Shown: positions 1-14,641 of the stretch, in pieces
Layout: each line of letters starts with the position of its first letter
How positions within the stretch are numbered: position 1 is the stretch's first letter
From: Stenotrophomonas beteli
GTDB taxonomy: Bacteria; Pseudomonadota; Gammaproteobacteria; Xanthomonadales; Xanthomonadaceae
Direction: 5' to 3'
Length of the DNA stretch: 36,531 nt
NCBI RefSeq assembly: GCF_001431665.1
Contig: NZ_LLXV01000074.1
Span: 1 to 36,531, forward strand
Position numbers and translations under genes: made by a program
Notes under the pieces: generated by a model
Seen by the model: the letters and a program-made list of their open reading frames with translations, nothing else
Told to the model about the DNA's origin: nothing
The model's database searches: none

Positions 1-60
1 GATGCGGCGACCGAGCTTACAAGGACGTACTTGCAGCGACCCCTGCGCACTCCCCCCCGC
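1..60 (+). repeat. Partial copy of the window's ~190-base structured repeat
   Basis: The first ~55 bases match the middle of the repeat copies at 35888-36072 and 36208-36398: GATGCGGCGACCGAGC, then a close match to TACATGGACGTA, then a C-rich arm. The left half lies outside the window, so the extent cannot be fixed. Further right, GGCCAA..CGGCT (63-76) can pair with AGCCGTTGGCC (110-120). That loose hairpin lies just past the stop of the leftward methylglyoxal synthase gene and may help end its transcript. Confidence 0.6.
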
Positions 61-127
61 CCGGCCAAGCACGGCTTTGCCTTCGGATATCACCCACCAC
101 GAGGGGCCCAGCCGTTGGCCGAAACCC

Positions 128-994
128 TCACCCCGCCCGCAACGCCGCCGCCGCCGCCCAGCGCGTGGCCACCGCCGGTGCAGTGATGCACACCGCCTGG
201 TCGGTCACGGTGGTCACCGCGCGCTCCAGCAGCTGGATATCCGCTTCGTGCTGGCGCGCCACGTGTGGATCCTCAAAGAAGATCGCGCGCTGGCAACGCC
301 CTTCCAGCACCCGGTCGGCGATCTGCGCATCGCCGCCCATCGGGCCACTCTGGTAGCGGGTCACCCAGGGAGTATCACGGGGCCAGCCACGGCTCCAGGC
401 CAGCTCGTTCAGGCGCTGGCCGGTGGTGCCGGTAGCCACGCGGTCGCCGAACCGTGCCAGCACGTCGAAGTGGGTATCGGCAAAGGCCAGCATCGCTGGC
501 TTCATCGCATCATGCGCGATCAGCGCCAGCGTCTGTGCCTCGAACGCATGCAGGTCGTCGGCGCCGGCATCGGCCGGCAGACCGGCATGGATGCGTTCCA
601 CCTCGACCCAGTCGCGCGCGGTGGCCACGGTCGAAATGAACGGCTTGCCGTGGATCACGCACTGCCGCTTGAGCGCGGTTGCCTCCGGGAACACCGATGA
701 GGGATCGACCGGGTCGATCAGGTAGATCGCGCCATCCAGGGTTCGTTCCGGGCCCATGCCCACCACTTCGGCCACCAGCTTCATCAGGCCGCCGTCGCGA
801 CCGTAGGGATAGCGCTTCAGACCGGCGTAGCCCTCCAGCAACCCCTGCCGTTCGATCGCGTCATGGGTCCGCCCCACTGCATGCAGGTAGACCCCCAGTT
901 CGCGCAGGCCGGCCTCGCTGGCGTGCAGCCAGCGGAACAGTGCCGCGCGCGCATCGTGGTGGTGGAGACGGTTGGCGGCCAGGCCGATGCGCAT
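128..994 (-). CDS. mgsA: Methylglyoxal synthase, two-domain (tandem MGS-like) form
   Basis: Converts dihydroxyacetone phosphate to methylglyoxal and phosphate, a cytoplasmic bypass of lower glycolysis. The 288-residue protein is about twice the usual ~150. The C-terminal half (about 151-288) carries every catalytic element known from E. coli MgsA: H161-D162 (IAHD), T190-T191 in ATGTTG, D222 in SGPMGGD, D242 in FFEDP, and H249/D252. The N-terminal half (1-135) follows the same plan but is degenerate: AANRLH for the HD site, AVGRTHD for ATGTTG, YGRDGGLM for GPMGGD, and LIDP kept. It is therefore probably structural or regulatory. The ATG at 994 was chosen because GGAG lies about 7 bases upstream and the match begins there (MRIGLAANRL). 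The frame is open to 1156, but that extension has no family similarity. Divergent from the sensor kinase. Confidence 0.88.
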   Translation of the reverse strand: MRIGLAANRLHHHDARAALFRWLHASEAGLRELGVYLHAVGRTHDAIERQGLLEGYAGLKRYPYGRDGGLMKLVAEVVGMGPERTLDGAIYLIDPVDPSSVFPEATALKRQCVIHGKPFISTVATARDWVEVERIHAGLPADAGADDLHAFEAQTLALIAHDAMKPAMLAFADTHFDVLARFGDRVATGTTGQRLNELAWSRGWPRDTPWVTRYQSGPMGGDAQIADRVLEGRCQRAIFFEDPHVARQHEADIQLLERAVTTVTDQAVCITAPAVATRWAAAAALRAG

Positions 995-1037
995 CGAATG
1001 CTCCGCAGGTACGGGTAGAAGCGGCAGTTTATGTCGC

Positions 1038-1055
1038 CATCCGCCAGTGCGGATG
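1038..1055. promoter_or_regulatory. Perfect 7-bp dyad in the mgsA/kinase divergent gap
   Basis: CATCCGC-CAGT-GCGGATG sits in the 167-base gap between mgsA (leftward, start 994) and the kinase (rightward, start 1162). It could be an operator for either gene or a leader hairpin of mgsA. No clear -10/-35 pair was recognised around it, so the role is inferred from position and symmetry only. Confidence 0.25.
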
Positions 1056-1161
1056 CATTTCCAACTTTTCCCATTGCGGTTGGGCGCCACCTCGCTAGCG
1101 TGAAGAACAGCGGTAGCTCTGCGCGGCCGTGGTTCCTGCCCGCGAGACGAGGACAACTACC

Positions 1162-9554
<8,393 letters not shown>

Positions 9555-9694
9555 CTCTACCTCGATGCGTATAGGGTTGGCGGCGACACTCGTCCCCGCT
9601 CATTCCCTGGAGCGCATCGTGAGGCCACCGGATGCCTCGACTAGATCACAGGTTGCTGCAACGCCGCAATACACGGTTGCAGGTGCAACGGAAA

Positions 9695-9718
9695 GCGCCG
9701 GCACCGCTGTGCCGGCGC
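9695..9718 (-). terminator. Hairpin terminator-like element after the I78 lipoprotein gene
   Basis: A perfect 10-bp stem, GCGCCGGCAC-AGCG-GTGCCGGCGC, followed on the leftward strand by TTTC. It lies 10 bases past the stop at 9728 and upstream of gltB. The U-run is short, so it may also work as a plain stabilising hairpin. Confidence 0.55.
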
Positions 9719-9727
9719 GGGTCGGAC

Positions 9728-10117
9728 TCAGCCGCAGCGCACGCCGCTGACCTGGTCCTTGGCGTCCACTTCGATGTTCAGCCGGTCGCCCAGGAATTCC
9801 ATCGTGGCCACATCATTGGGCTTGAGCACGCGCACCTGGCTGGCGCCGGCATCTTCCTGGGCCTGCTTGCCCAGGGCATCGGTGTAGGCCTGGCCGACCA
9901 GGCTCTGCACCTGGCTGGCGTCGCAGCTGCCGACCGGCGGTGCCTCGGTCGCCTTGCCCGCTTCGTCGGCGGGGGCCTTGGCGGCCTCGGCGGCCTGCTG
10001 CGCATGGGCCGTGGCCGAATCCTGTTCATCCAGCGCCGGCGCCTGGCAGGCGGTCAGGGCCAGCACGGACGGCAGCAACAGGGCGGAGAGCGAACGGGCG
10101 CGAATCGGGAACGACAT
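9728..10117 (-). CDS. Lipoprotein of the I78 peptidase-inhibitor type
   Basis: Predicted lipoprotein of 129 residues with a signal peptide and lipobox LTAC, then an Ala/Glu-rich linker (about 27-62), then a small domain with GSCDAS, a QSLVGQ motif, a VRVLKPNDVATMEF core and a terminal VRCG. This layout (Cys near the domain start, a D-V...R loop, two Cys that can pair) fits the I78 family of small serine-protease inhibitors. Two ATGs abut at 10120 and 10117; the second has GGAG at 5-base spacing and was chosen. It is probably exported and membrane-anchored, and could protect the envelope from the cell's own or a competitor's proteases. Inhibition is inferred from the family. Related genes lie at 11311 and 18040. 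Confidence 0.78.
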   Translation of the reverse strand: MSFPIRARSLSALLLPSVLALTACQAPALDEQDSATAHAQQAAEAAKAPADEAGKATEAPPVGSCDASQVQSLVGQAYTDALGKQAQEDAGASQVRVLKPNDVATMEFLGDRLNIEVDAKDQVSGVRCG

Positions 10118-10229
10118 CATGACTCCGGAAGGGCTTGTGAAAGCCCGAGCATAGCGGCGAACCGGCCCTCACGTGTTTGTCTTGCGTTATCGACAGGATC
10201 ACTGCACGCCACCGGCAACACTGCCGGGC

Positions 10230-11288
10230 ATGCCAACGCCCCCCACTCCGGAACAACAGGCTGCGCGCGCGGCCGGCCTGCGCTATGTCGACGACACCCA
10301 GCCGGGCATCAGCCGGCGCCGCGCCGGCAAGGGTTTCAGCTACCGCGATGCGGATGGCCACGCGATACGCGACGCCACCACCCTGCAGCGGATCCGCGCG
10401 CTGGCCATTCCACCGGCGTACACCGCGGTGTGGATCTGCGCGCACGCCAATGGCCACCTGCAGGCCACCGGCCGCGACGCGCGCGGGCGCAAGCAGTACC
10501 GCTACCACGCTGACTGGGCCAGGCAGCGCGATGCCGGCAAATTCGACCGCATCATCGCCTTTGGCGAGGCCCTGCCCACATTGCGCCGGCGCCTGTCGCG
10601 CGATCTGAAGCGACCGGGTTTTCCCCGTGAAAAAGTACTGGCCGTGGTGGTGGCGCTGCTGGCCGACACGCTGGTGCGGGTCGGCAATGAAACCTACGCA
10701 CAGCAGAATCGTTCGTTCGGGCTGACCACCCTGCGCAACCGGCACCTGGAGCTGCTGCGCGGCGGCCGGGTGCGCATGCGCTTCCGTGGCAAGTCCGGGC
10801 AGTTGCAGGAGGTGACGGTGGGTGACCGCCGCCTGGGCCTGCTGGTGCGGCGCCTGCAGCAGCTGCCCGGGCAGGCGCTGTTCCAGTACCGCGATGACAA
10901 CGGCGCACCGCAGCCGGTGGATTCGGGCGCGGTGAACGACTACCTGCGCGAGGTCATGGGCGAGGACTTCACCGCCAAGGATTTCCGCACCTGGGGCGGC
11001 ACCGTGGCGGCAGTGCAGGCGTTTGCCGCCACCGAGCTGCCGGAACCGGCCAGCCAGCGCGCGCTGGCCCAGGCGCAGCGCGCGGTGGTGTGCGAGGTGG
11101 CAGCGCTGCTGGGCAATACGCCGGCGGTGTGCCGCAAGGCCTACATCGACCCCTGCGTGTTCGCCGGCTGGGAGCGGGGTGAACTGGCGAAGCTGGCTGG
11201 CCTGCGCGGGCCGCGCCAGTGGGAGCAGGCCACGCTGAAGGTGCTGCGCCGGGCGCGGCAGCTGGCCAGGCGCAGCGGTGGCACATAG
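10230..11288 (+). CDS. DNA topoisomerase IB (poxvirus-like)
   Basis: Relaxes supercoils by a transient 3'-phosphotyrosyl nick, without ATP. The protein has 352 residues, the usual size for bacterial poxvirus-type enzymes. The N-terminal domain (about 1-90) contains GISRRRAGKGFSY and IPPAYTAVWIC. Catalytic residues that can be placed: R150 (VRVGNETY), K188 (GKSG), R253 (DFRTWGG) and nucleophile Y305 (RKAYIDP). The fifth position, His in viral and eukaryotic enzymes, appears to be N296 in LGNTPAVC, which I believe is common in the bacterial branch. The ATG at 10230 was chosen because homology begins just after it; a GTG at 10173 would add 19 unrelated residues, and neither has a strong ribosome site. 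Tail-to-tail with the next lipoprotein gene. Confidence 0.9.
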   Translation: MPTPPTPEQQAARAAGLRYVDDTQPGISRRRAGKGFSYRDADGHAIRDATTLQRIRALAIPPAYTAVWICAHANGHLQATGRDARGRKQYRYHADWARQRDAGKFDRIIAFGEALPTLRRRLSRDLKRPGFPREKVLAVVVALLADTLVRVGNETYAQQNRSFGLTTLRNRHLELLRGGRVRMRFRGKSGQLQEVTVGDRRLGLLVRRLQQLPGQALFQYRDDNGAPQPVDSGAVNDYLREVMGEDFTAKDFRTWGGTVAAVQAFAATELPEPASQRALAQAQRAVVCEVAALLGNTPAVCRKAYIDPCVFAGWERGELAKLAGLRGPRQWEQATLKVLRRARQLARRSGGT

Positions 11289-11310
11289 CGCCCAGCATGC
11301 CCGGCGGCTG

Positions 11311-11619
11311 TCAGCCGCAATAAATGGCCGTGATGTTGTTGGTGCGGCCCTTTTCGATGGTCAGGCGGTCGCCGCCTTCGCTGGCCGGTGGCACGCGCGG
11401 GCCGTCGTGGCGCAGTACCTGCACGTGCAGGCTGTCGCTGTCCACGCGCGCGCGTTCAACGGTAGCGGCTGATGCCGCCAGGCCCACCGCACCGCGCACC
11501 CTGTCGCTGTGGCACTGGCCGGAAATGACCCCGTCGATGGGCTGAACCTGTGCCATCGGCGTGCTGCTGCAGGCGGCGAGGGCAAGGCAGACGGCGGCGG
11601 TGGCGATGGCATGTTTCAT
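11311..11619 (-). CDS. Small lipoprotein, I78-inhibitor-like (divergent)
   Basis: A 102-residue protein with a signal peptide and lipobox LAAC (Cys 17). It is followed by a domain with SGQCHSDRV near residue 35, a LHVQVLRHDGPRV stretch, a GDRLTIE turn and a terminal IYCG. The two Cys, the D-R-L loop and the CG end match the plan of the I78-type proteins at 9728 and 18040, but the core is more divergent, so the call is weaker. Start ATG 11619 has GAGGAA at good spacing. The gene is divergent from the dehydrogenase at 11815, with a 195-base gap that holds a SMAG repeat and no other recognised signal. Confidence 0.68.
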   Translation of the reverse strand: MKHAIATAAVCLALAACSSTPMAQVQPIDGVISGQCHSDRVRGAVGLAASAATVERARVDSDSLHVQVLRHDGPRVPPASEGGDRLTIEKGRTNNITAIYCG

Positions 11620-11764
11620 TCGGGCGTTCCTCGTGTGATTGCGTGCAGGGTGCGACGGCGCGCGTGGTGGCGGAATGAATGCCGTACACGCTCTGGACAC
11701 GGCGCGCTCACTGGCGCCGACAACCTGGATGGCGACACTGCACGAGCGGCGCACGCCGCCCCCG

Positions 11765-11787
11765 GTAGTGCCGGCCGCTGGCCGGCA
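11765..11787 (+). repeat. SMAG (GTAG) REP element
   Basis: GTAG then TGCCGGCC-GCT-GGCCGGCA, 28 bases before the dehydrogenase start codon. In this position it would lie in the 5' leader of that gene if the promoter is upstream of it. Same sequence as the elements at 5031, 12968 and 16649. Confidence 0.85.
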
Positions 11788-11814
11788 GCCCCTTTCCCTC
11801 CCGAGGAGACCTGC

Positions 11815-12921
11815 ATGGCCACCACCAGGAAGACCCCCGCTCGCCGCAAGGCATCGCCGAAAGTGCGTAAAGGCAGCACCCCAACCAAAACGGTCGCCGA
11901 CCCCGATCGCCCGCGCGTGGTGAAGACCGCCACCCGCAAGGCGGCTGCCAGCGACCCGCGCGCGGCACGCGTGGCCTCGCGGCAGCGACGCCTGCAGGAC
12001 CAGGAGAAGGCCAAGGACGCCCGCGCGGCCAGGAAAGCCACGAAGAAGACCGCGACCCAGGCCGGCACACGGCGCCAGCCGGAGTCGATGCCTGCGCAGC
12101 AGCTGGCCAAGCCCGGGCATGAACACGCACTGGAGCTGGCACCGCGCTTCCTCGCCCCGGATTACGTGGGCAGCGGCAAGCTGAAAGGCATGCGCGCGAT
12201 CATCACCGGTGGCGATTCCGGTATCGGCCGTGCGGTGGCGGTCCTGTTCGCACGCGAGGGAGCGGACGTGGCCGTGCTGCACCTGGATGAAGCCGAAGAC
12301 GCCGACATCACCCGCCAGCACGTTGAGCGCGAGGGTGGCCGCTGCGTGGTGATCGCCGGTGACGTGCGCGATCCACGCTTCTGCAGCCGGGCGGCGAAGC
12401 AGGTGGCCAAGGCGTTCGGCGGCATCGACATCCTGGTCAACAACGCCGCGTTCCAGCTGCACTGCGAGCGCCTGGAAGACCTGGAAGATGCCCACCTGCA
12501 GGAAACGCTGCAGACCAACATCGGCGGCTACATCCAGATGGCGCGCGCGGTGCTGCCACATCTGGGCGAGGGCGCGAGCATCATCAACACCGGCTCGGAG
12601 ACCGGCATTTTCGGCAGCAAGGCGCTGATCGACTACTCGGCCACCAAGGGCGCGATCCATGCGTTCACCAAGGCACTGGCCAGCCAGCTGCTGCCGCGTG
12701 GCATCCGGGTCAACTGCGTGGCGCCGGGCCCGGTGTGGACGCCGCTGAACCCGGCCGACAAGAAGGCGGAGGACGTCGCTGAGTTCGGCAAGGACAGCGA
12801 CATGGGCCGGCCCGCGCAGCCCGAAGAGTTGTCGCCTGCCTACGTTTTCCTGGCCTCGCCAGCCTGTGCCAGCTATATCAGCGGGGTGATCCTGCCGGTG
12901 ATGGGCGGGCCGCACGGCTGA
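11815..12921 (+). CDS. Short-chain dehydrogenase (YghA-like) with histone-like basic tail
   Basis: NAD(P)-dependent oxidoreductase of 368 residues. The C-terminal ~270 residues are a complete classical SDR: cofactor motif GGDSGIG (132-138), NNAA, catalytic S261 (NTGSETG), Y274 and K278 (YSATK), and the NCVAPGPVWTPL stretch. It resembles E. coli YghA and related stress-linked SDRs, starting at YVGSGKLKG. The first ~105 residues are unusual: repeated Lys/Arg/Ala/Thr runs such as RKTPARRKASPKVRK and KKTATQAGTRR. These are rich in basic residues, lack hydrophobic ones, and resemble histone H1 or AlgP tails. ATG 11815 has a strong GAGGAG, so the tail is probably translated. The substrate is unknown, and nucleic-acid binding by the tail is inferred. 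Confidence 0.88.
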   Translation: MATTRKTPARRKASPKVRKGSTPTKTVADPDRPRVVKTATRKAAASDPRAARVASRQRRLQDQEKAKDARAARKATKKTATQAGTRRQPESMPAQQLAKPGHEHALELAPRFLAPDYVGSGKLKGMRAIITGGDSGIGRAVAVLFAREGADVAVLHLDEAEDADITRQHVEREGGRCVVIAGDVRDPRFCSRAAKQVAKAFGGIDILVNNAAFQLHCERLEDLEDAHLQETLQTNIGGYIQMARAVLPHLGEGASIINTGSETGIFGSKALIDYSATKGAIHAFTKALASQLLPRGIRVNCVAPGPVWTPLNPADKKAEDVAEFGKDSDMGRPAQPEELSPAYVFLASPACASYISGVILPVMGGPHG

Positions 12922-12967
12922 CGCGCCGATTCTGCCGGAAATGGCCGTCGGCGCGGCCGATGCTCCG

Positions 12968-12990
12968 GTCGTGCCGGCCGCTGGCCGGCA
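12968..12990 (+). repeat. SMAG-type REP element (GTCG variant)
   Basis: GTCG followed by TGCCGGCC-GCT-GGCCGGCA, in the 72-base gap between the convergent dehydrogenase and serine hydrolase genes. It differs from the usual GTAG head by one base. It could end transcription from both sides. Confidence 0.75.
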
Positions 12991-12993
12991 GCC

Positions 12994-14091
12994 TCAGGGT
13001 ACGGTCACCGCAGGCGCATAAAGATCGGCGATGCGCGGAATGAACCGCTGCGGATTGGCACCGACCAGGTTGGTCAGCACCACCACCGCCACGCCGCGGT
13101 CCGGGTAGACGATGAAGGCCGAGCGCGCGCCACCGATGCCGGCCACCTGACGGTCCGGTGCGGTCTGCAGCACCGGCCATCCGGCGGCCCAGGGGCCGGG
13201 GCGACCATCGGCGAGAGGCTCGGCGGTCCACATGCGCACGCGCGCAGATTCGCCCAGCACGCGGCCGTCGCTGAGCGCGGCCAACCAGCGTGCCGTGTCA
13301 TCGGCGGTGGTGAGGATGCCGCCGCCGGACCACAGGCTGGGCGGCACGTCGTAGAACCAGTGCGACAACCGTGGCGGTGTGTCGGCTGCTTCGGTCGCGC
13401 GCGGGGCCAGGCTGTACATCGTCGCCGCATCGGGTACCAGGTCGTAGCTGTCGCCGAAGGTGGTGCGCGACATGCCGGCGATGCCGAACTGGCTGCTGGC
13501 GAGGAAGCGCTCGTAGGGCATGCCTGATTGCCGCGCGATGATCCGCGCCAGCAGCAGGTAATTGGTCTGGTTGTAGGCGAAGCGCTGGCCGGGTGCGGCA
13601 TCCATCGGCCGCGCGATCACGGCCTGCCAGGCCTGCGTCTCGGTACCTCCACCCAGCAAGCCATGCTCATCGAGGATGTCCGGCAGGCCCGAGGTGTGCG
13701 CGAGCAGTTGGCGCACGCGAACGTTCTGCCAGGCCGGCGGCAGCGCATCGAGATAGCGCGCCAGCGGCGCATCCAGATCCAGCTTGCCGTGCTGCGCCAA
13801 CTGCGCGGCCGCCACGCCGGTGAAGGCCTTGGTGGCCGAGTTCAGCGGAAAGCGGGTGTCGCGCGATGCGGCAACGCCGTTCTCGACATTGGCCAGGCCA
13901 AAGGCCTCGGAAAGTACCACCTGGCCGTCCTTGACCACGGCCACCTGCAGGCCGGGAATGTGCTCGTCCTGCATGGTCTGGCGGATCAGGCGGCGGGTCT
14001 GCTCGTTGGCGCTGTCGGGATGGACCGGGGCGGCGGCCCCAGGCAGGGCGGCGAGGAGCAGCAGAAGCACGGGCAGCGTGGCACGGAGCAT
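12994..14091 (-). CDS. Class-C-beta-lactamase-like serine hydrolase (S12 family)
   Basis: An exported protein of 365 residues with a signal peptide (about 1-20, leucine-rich, AGAA end). The nucleophile motif is S85-A-T-K88 in FPLNSATKAF. The second motif reads Y173-N-Q175 (FAYNQTNYLL) in place of Y-x-N. A Gly-rich third motif, GIGGARSAF, stands in for K-T-G/H-x-G. Such proteins include esterases, DD-peptidases and D-amino peptidases as well as true AmpC enzymes. The altered second and third motifs argue against assuming drug hydrolysis. The ATG at 14091 has GGGAA upstream. It is divergent from the BlaI-type repressor, whose operators lie 104-146 bases upstream of this start, so shared control is plausible. 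Confidence 0.85.
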   Translation of the reverse strand: MLRATLPVLLLLLAALPGAAAPVHPDSANEQTRRLIRQTMQDEHIPGLQVAVVKDGQVVLSEAFGLANVENGVAASRDTRFPLNSATKAFTGVAAAQLAQHGKLDLDAPLARYLDALPPAWQNVRVRQLLAHTSGLPDILDEHGLLGGGTETQAWQAVIARPMDAAPGQRFAYNQTNYLLLARIIARQSGMPYERFLASSQFGIAGMSRTTFGDSYDLVPDAATMYSLAPRATEAADTPPRLSHWFYDVPPSLWSGGGILTTADDTARWLAALSDGRVLGESARVRMWTAEPLADGRPGPWAAGWPVLQTAPDRQVAGIGGARSAFIVYPDRGVAVVVLTNLVGANPQRFIPRIADLYAPAVTVP

Positions 14092-14192
14092 GGGGATTCC
14101 CGGAAGGTTGTCAGGAATCGGATGCGCGGAGTGGGCAGAAGGTTTAGTCCCCCTTGCCCCCTACCGTTCGTCGGCCCATGACTTCCGGGGGG

Positions 14193-14221
14193 TTGACTAC
14201 AGTTGTCGTCACGCAGACAGT
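14193..14221 (+). promoter_or_regulatory. Candidate promoter of the BlaI-M56 operon
   Basis: TTGACT (14193-14198) is a near-consensus -35. A weak -10 candidate, GACAGT, lies 17 bases on (14216-14221). The -35 overlaps the first operator and the -10 lies just before the second, as expected for an autorepressed promoter. The -10 is poor, so the exact start is uncertain. Confidence 0.45.
14195..14210. promoter_or_regulatory. BlaI/MecI-type operator 1
   Basis: GACTACA-GT-TGTCGTC is an imperfect dyad with the ACA-NN-TGT core characteristic of BlaI/MecI operators. It is paired with operator 2; together they form a larger inverted repeat with ~20-base arms and only two mismatches. Confidence 0.75.
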
Positions 14222-14237
14222 GACGACACGTGTAGTC
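14222..14237. promoter_or_regulatory. BlaI/MecI-type operator 2
   Basis: GACGACA-CG-TGTAGTC is the near mirror image of operator 1, with centres 27 bases apart. It ends 14 bases before the repressor start codon, so a bound dimer would block both initiation and clearance. Confidence 0.75.
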
Positions 14238-14251
14238 AAGGGAGTGGTGTC

Positions 14252-14638
14252 ATGCGTGGCAAGACGATCGGGGACCAGGAACTGGCCCTGCTGCAGTACA
14301 TCGATGAACATGCGCCGGCCAGCGTGGGCGAGGTCGCCAGTGGCTACGGCGAAGCCCGCGGGCTGGCCCGTTCGACCGTGTTGACCATGATGGAGCGCCT
14401 GCGGGCGAAGGGGTATCTTCAGCGCAGGCAGCAGGACGGCGTCTACCGCTACCAGGCCACCCGTGGCCCGCAGAGCGTGCTGCAGGGCGCGGTGGCCCAG
14501 TTCGTCGACAACACCCTGCAGGGCTCGGTGTCGCCGTTCGTGGCCTACCTCTCGCAGCGCCAGCAGGTCAGCGACAACGAACTGGCCGAACTGGAAGCGC
14601 TGGTCGCCCAACTCCAATCGCGCCGCCACGAGGGCTGA
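14252..14638 (+). CDS. BlaI/MecI/CopY-family transcriptional repressor
   Basis: A winged-helix repressor of 128 residues. The N-terminal DNA-binding domain (about 1-70) includes IGDQELALLQYI, the helix around ASVGEV, and ARSTVLTMMERLRAKGYL. The C-terminal part (about 75-128) forms the dimerisation segment where BlaI proteins are normally cleaved on induction. GGGAG upstream supports ATG 14252. It is followed after 3 bases by the M56 peptidase gene, the classic BlaI-BlaR1 pairing, and preceded by two matching operators, so it most likely represses its own operon and perhaps the divergent hydrolase. The inducing signal need not be a beta-lactam because the partner has no penicillin sensor. Confidence 0.9.
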   Translation: MRGKTIGDQELALLQYIDEHAPASVGEVASGYGEARGLARSTVLTMMERLRAKGYLQRRQQDGVYRYQATRGPQSVLQGAVAQFVDNTLQGSVSPFVAYLSQRQQVSDNELAELEALVAQLQSRRHEG

Positions 14639-14641
14639 GCC

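Noticed and set aside
12994..14091. A functional AmpC drug-resistance enzyme
   Set aside because: SxxK is present, but the second motif is YNQ and the third is not KTG. The S12 group includes many non-lactamase hydrolases, so resistance should not be assumed.
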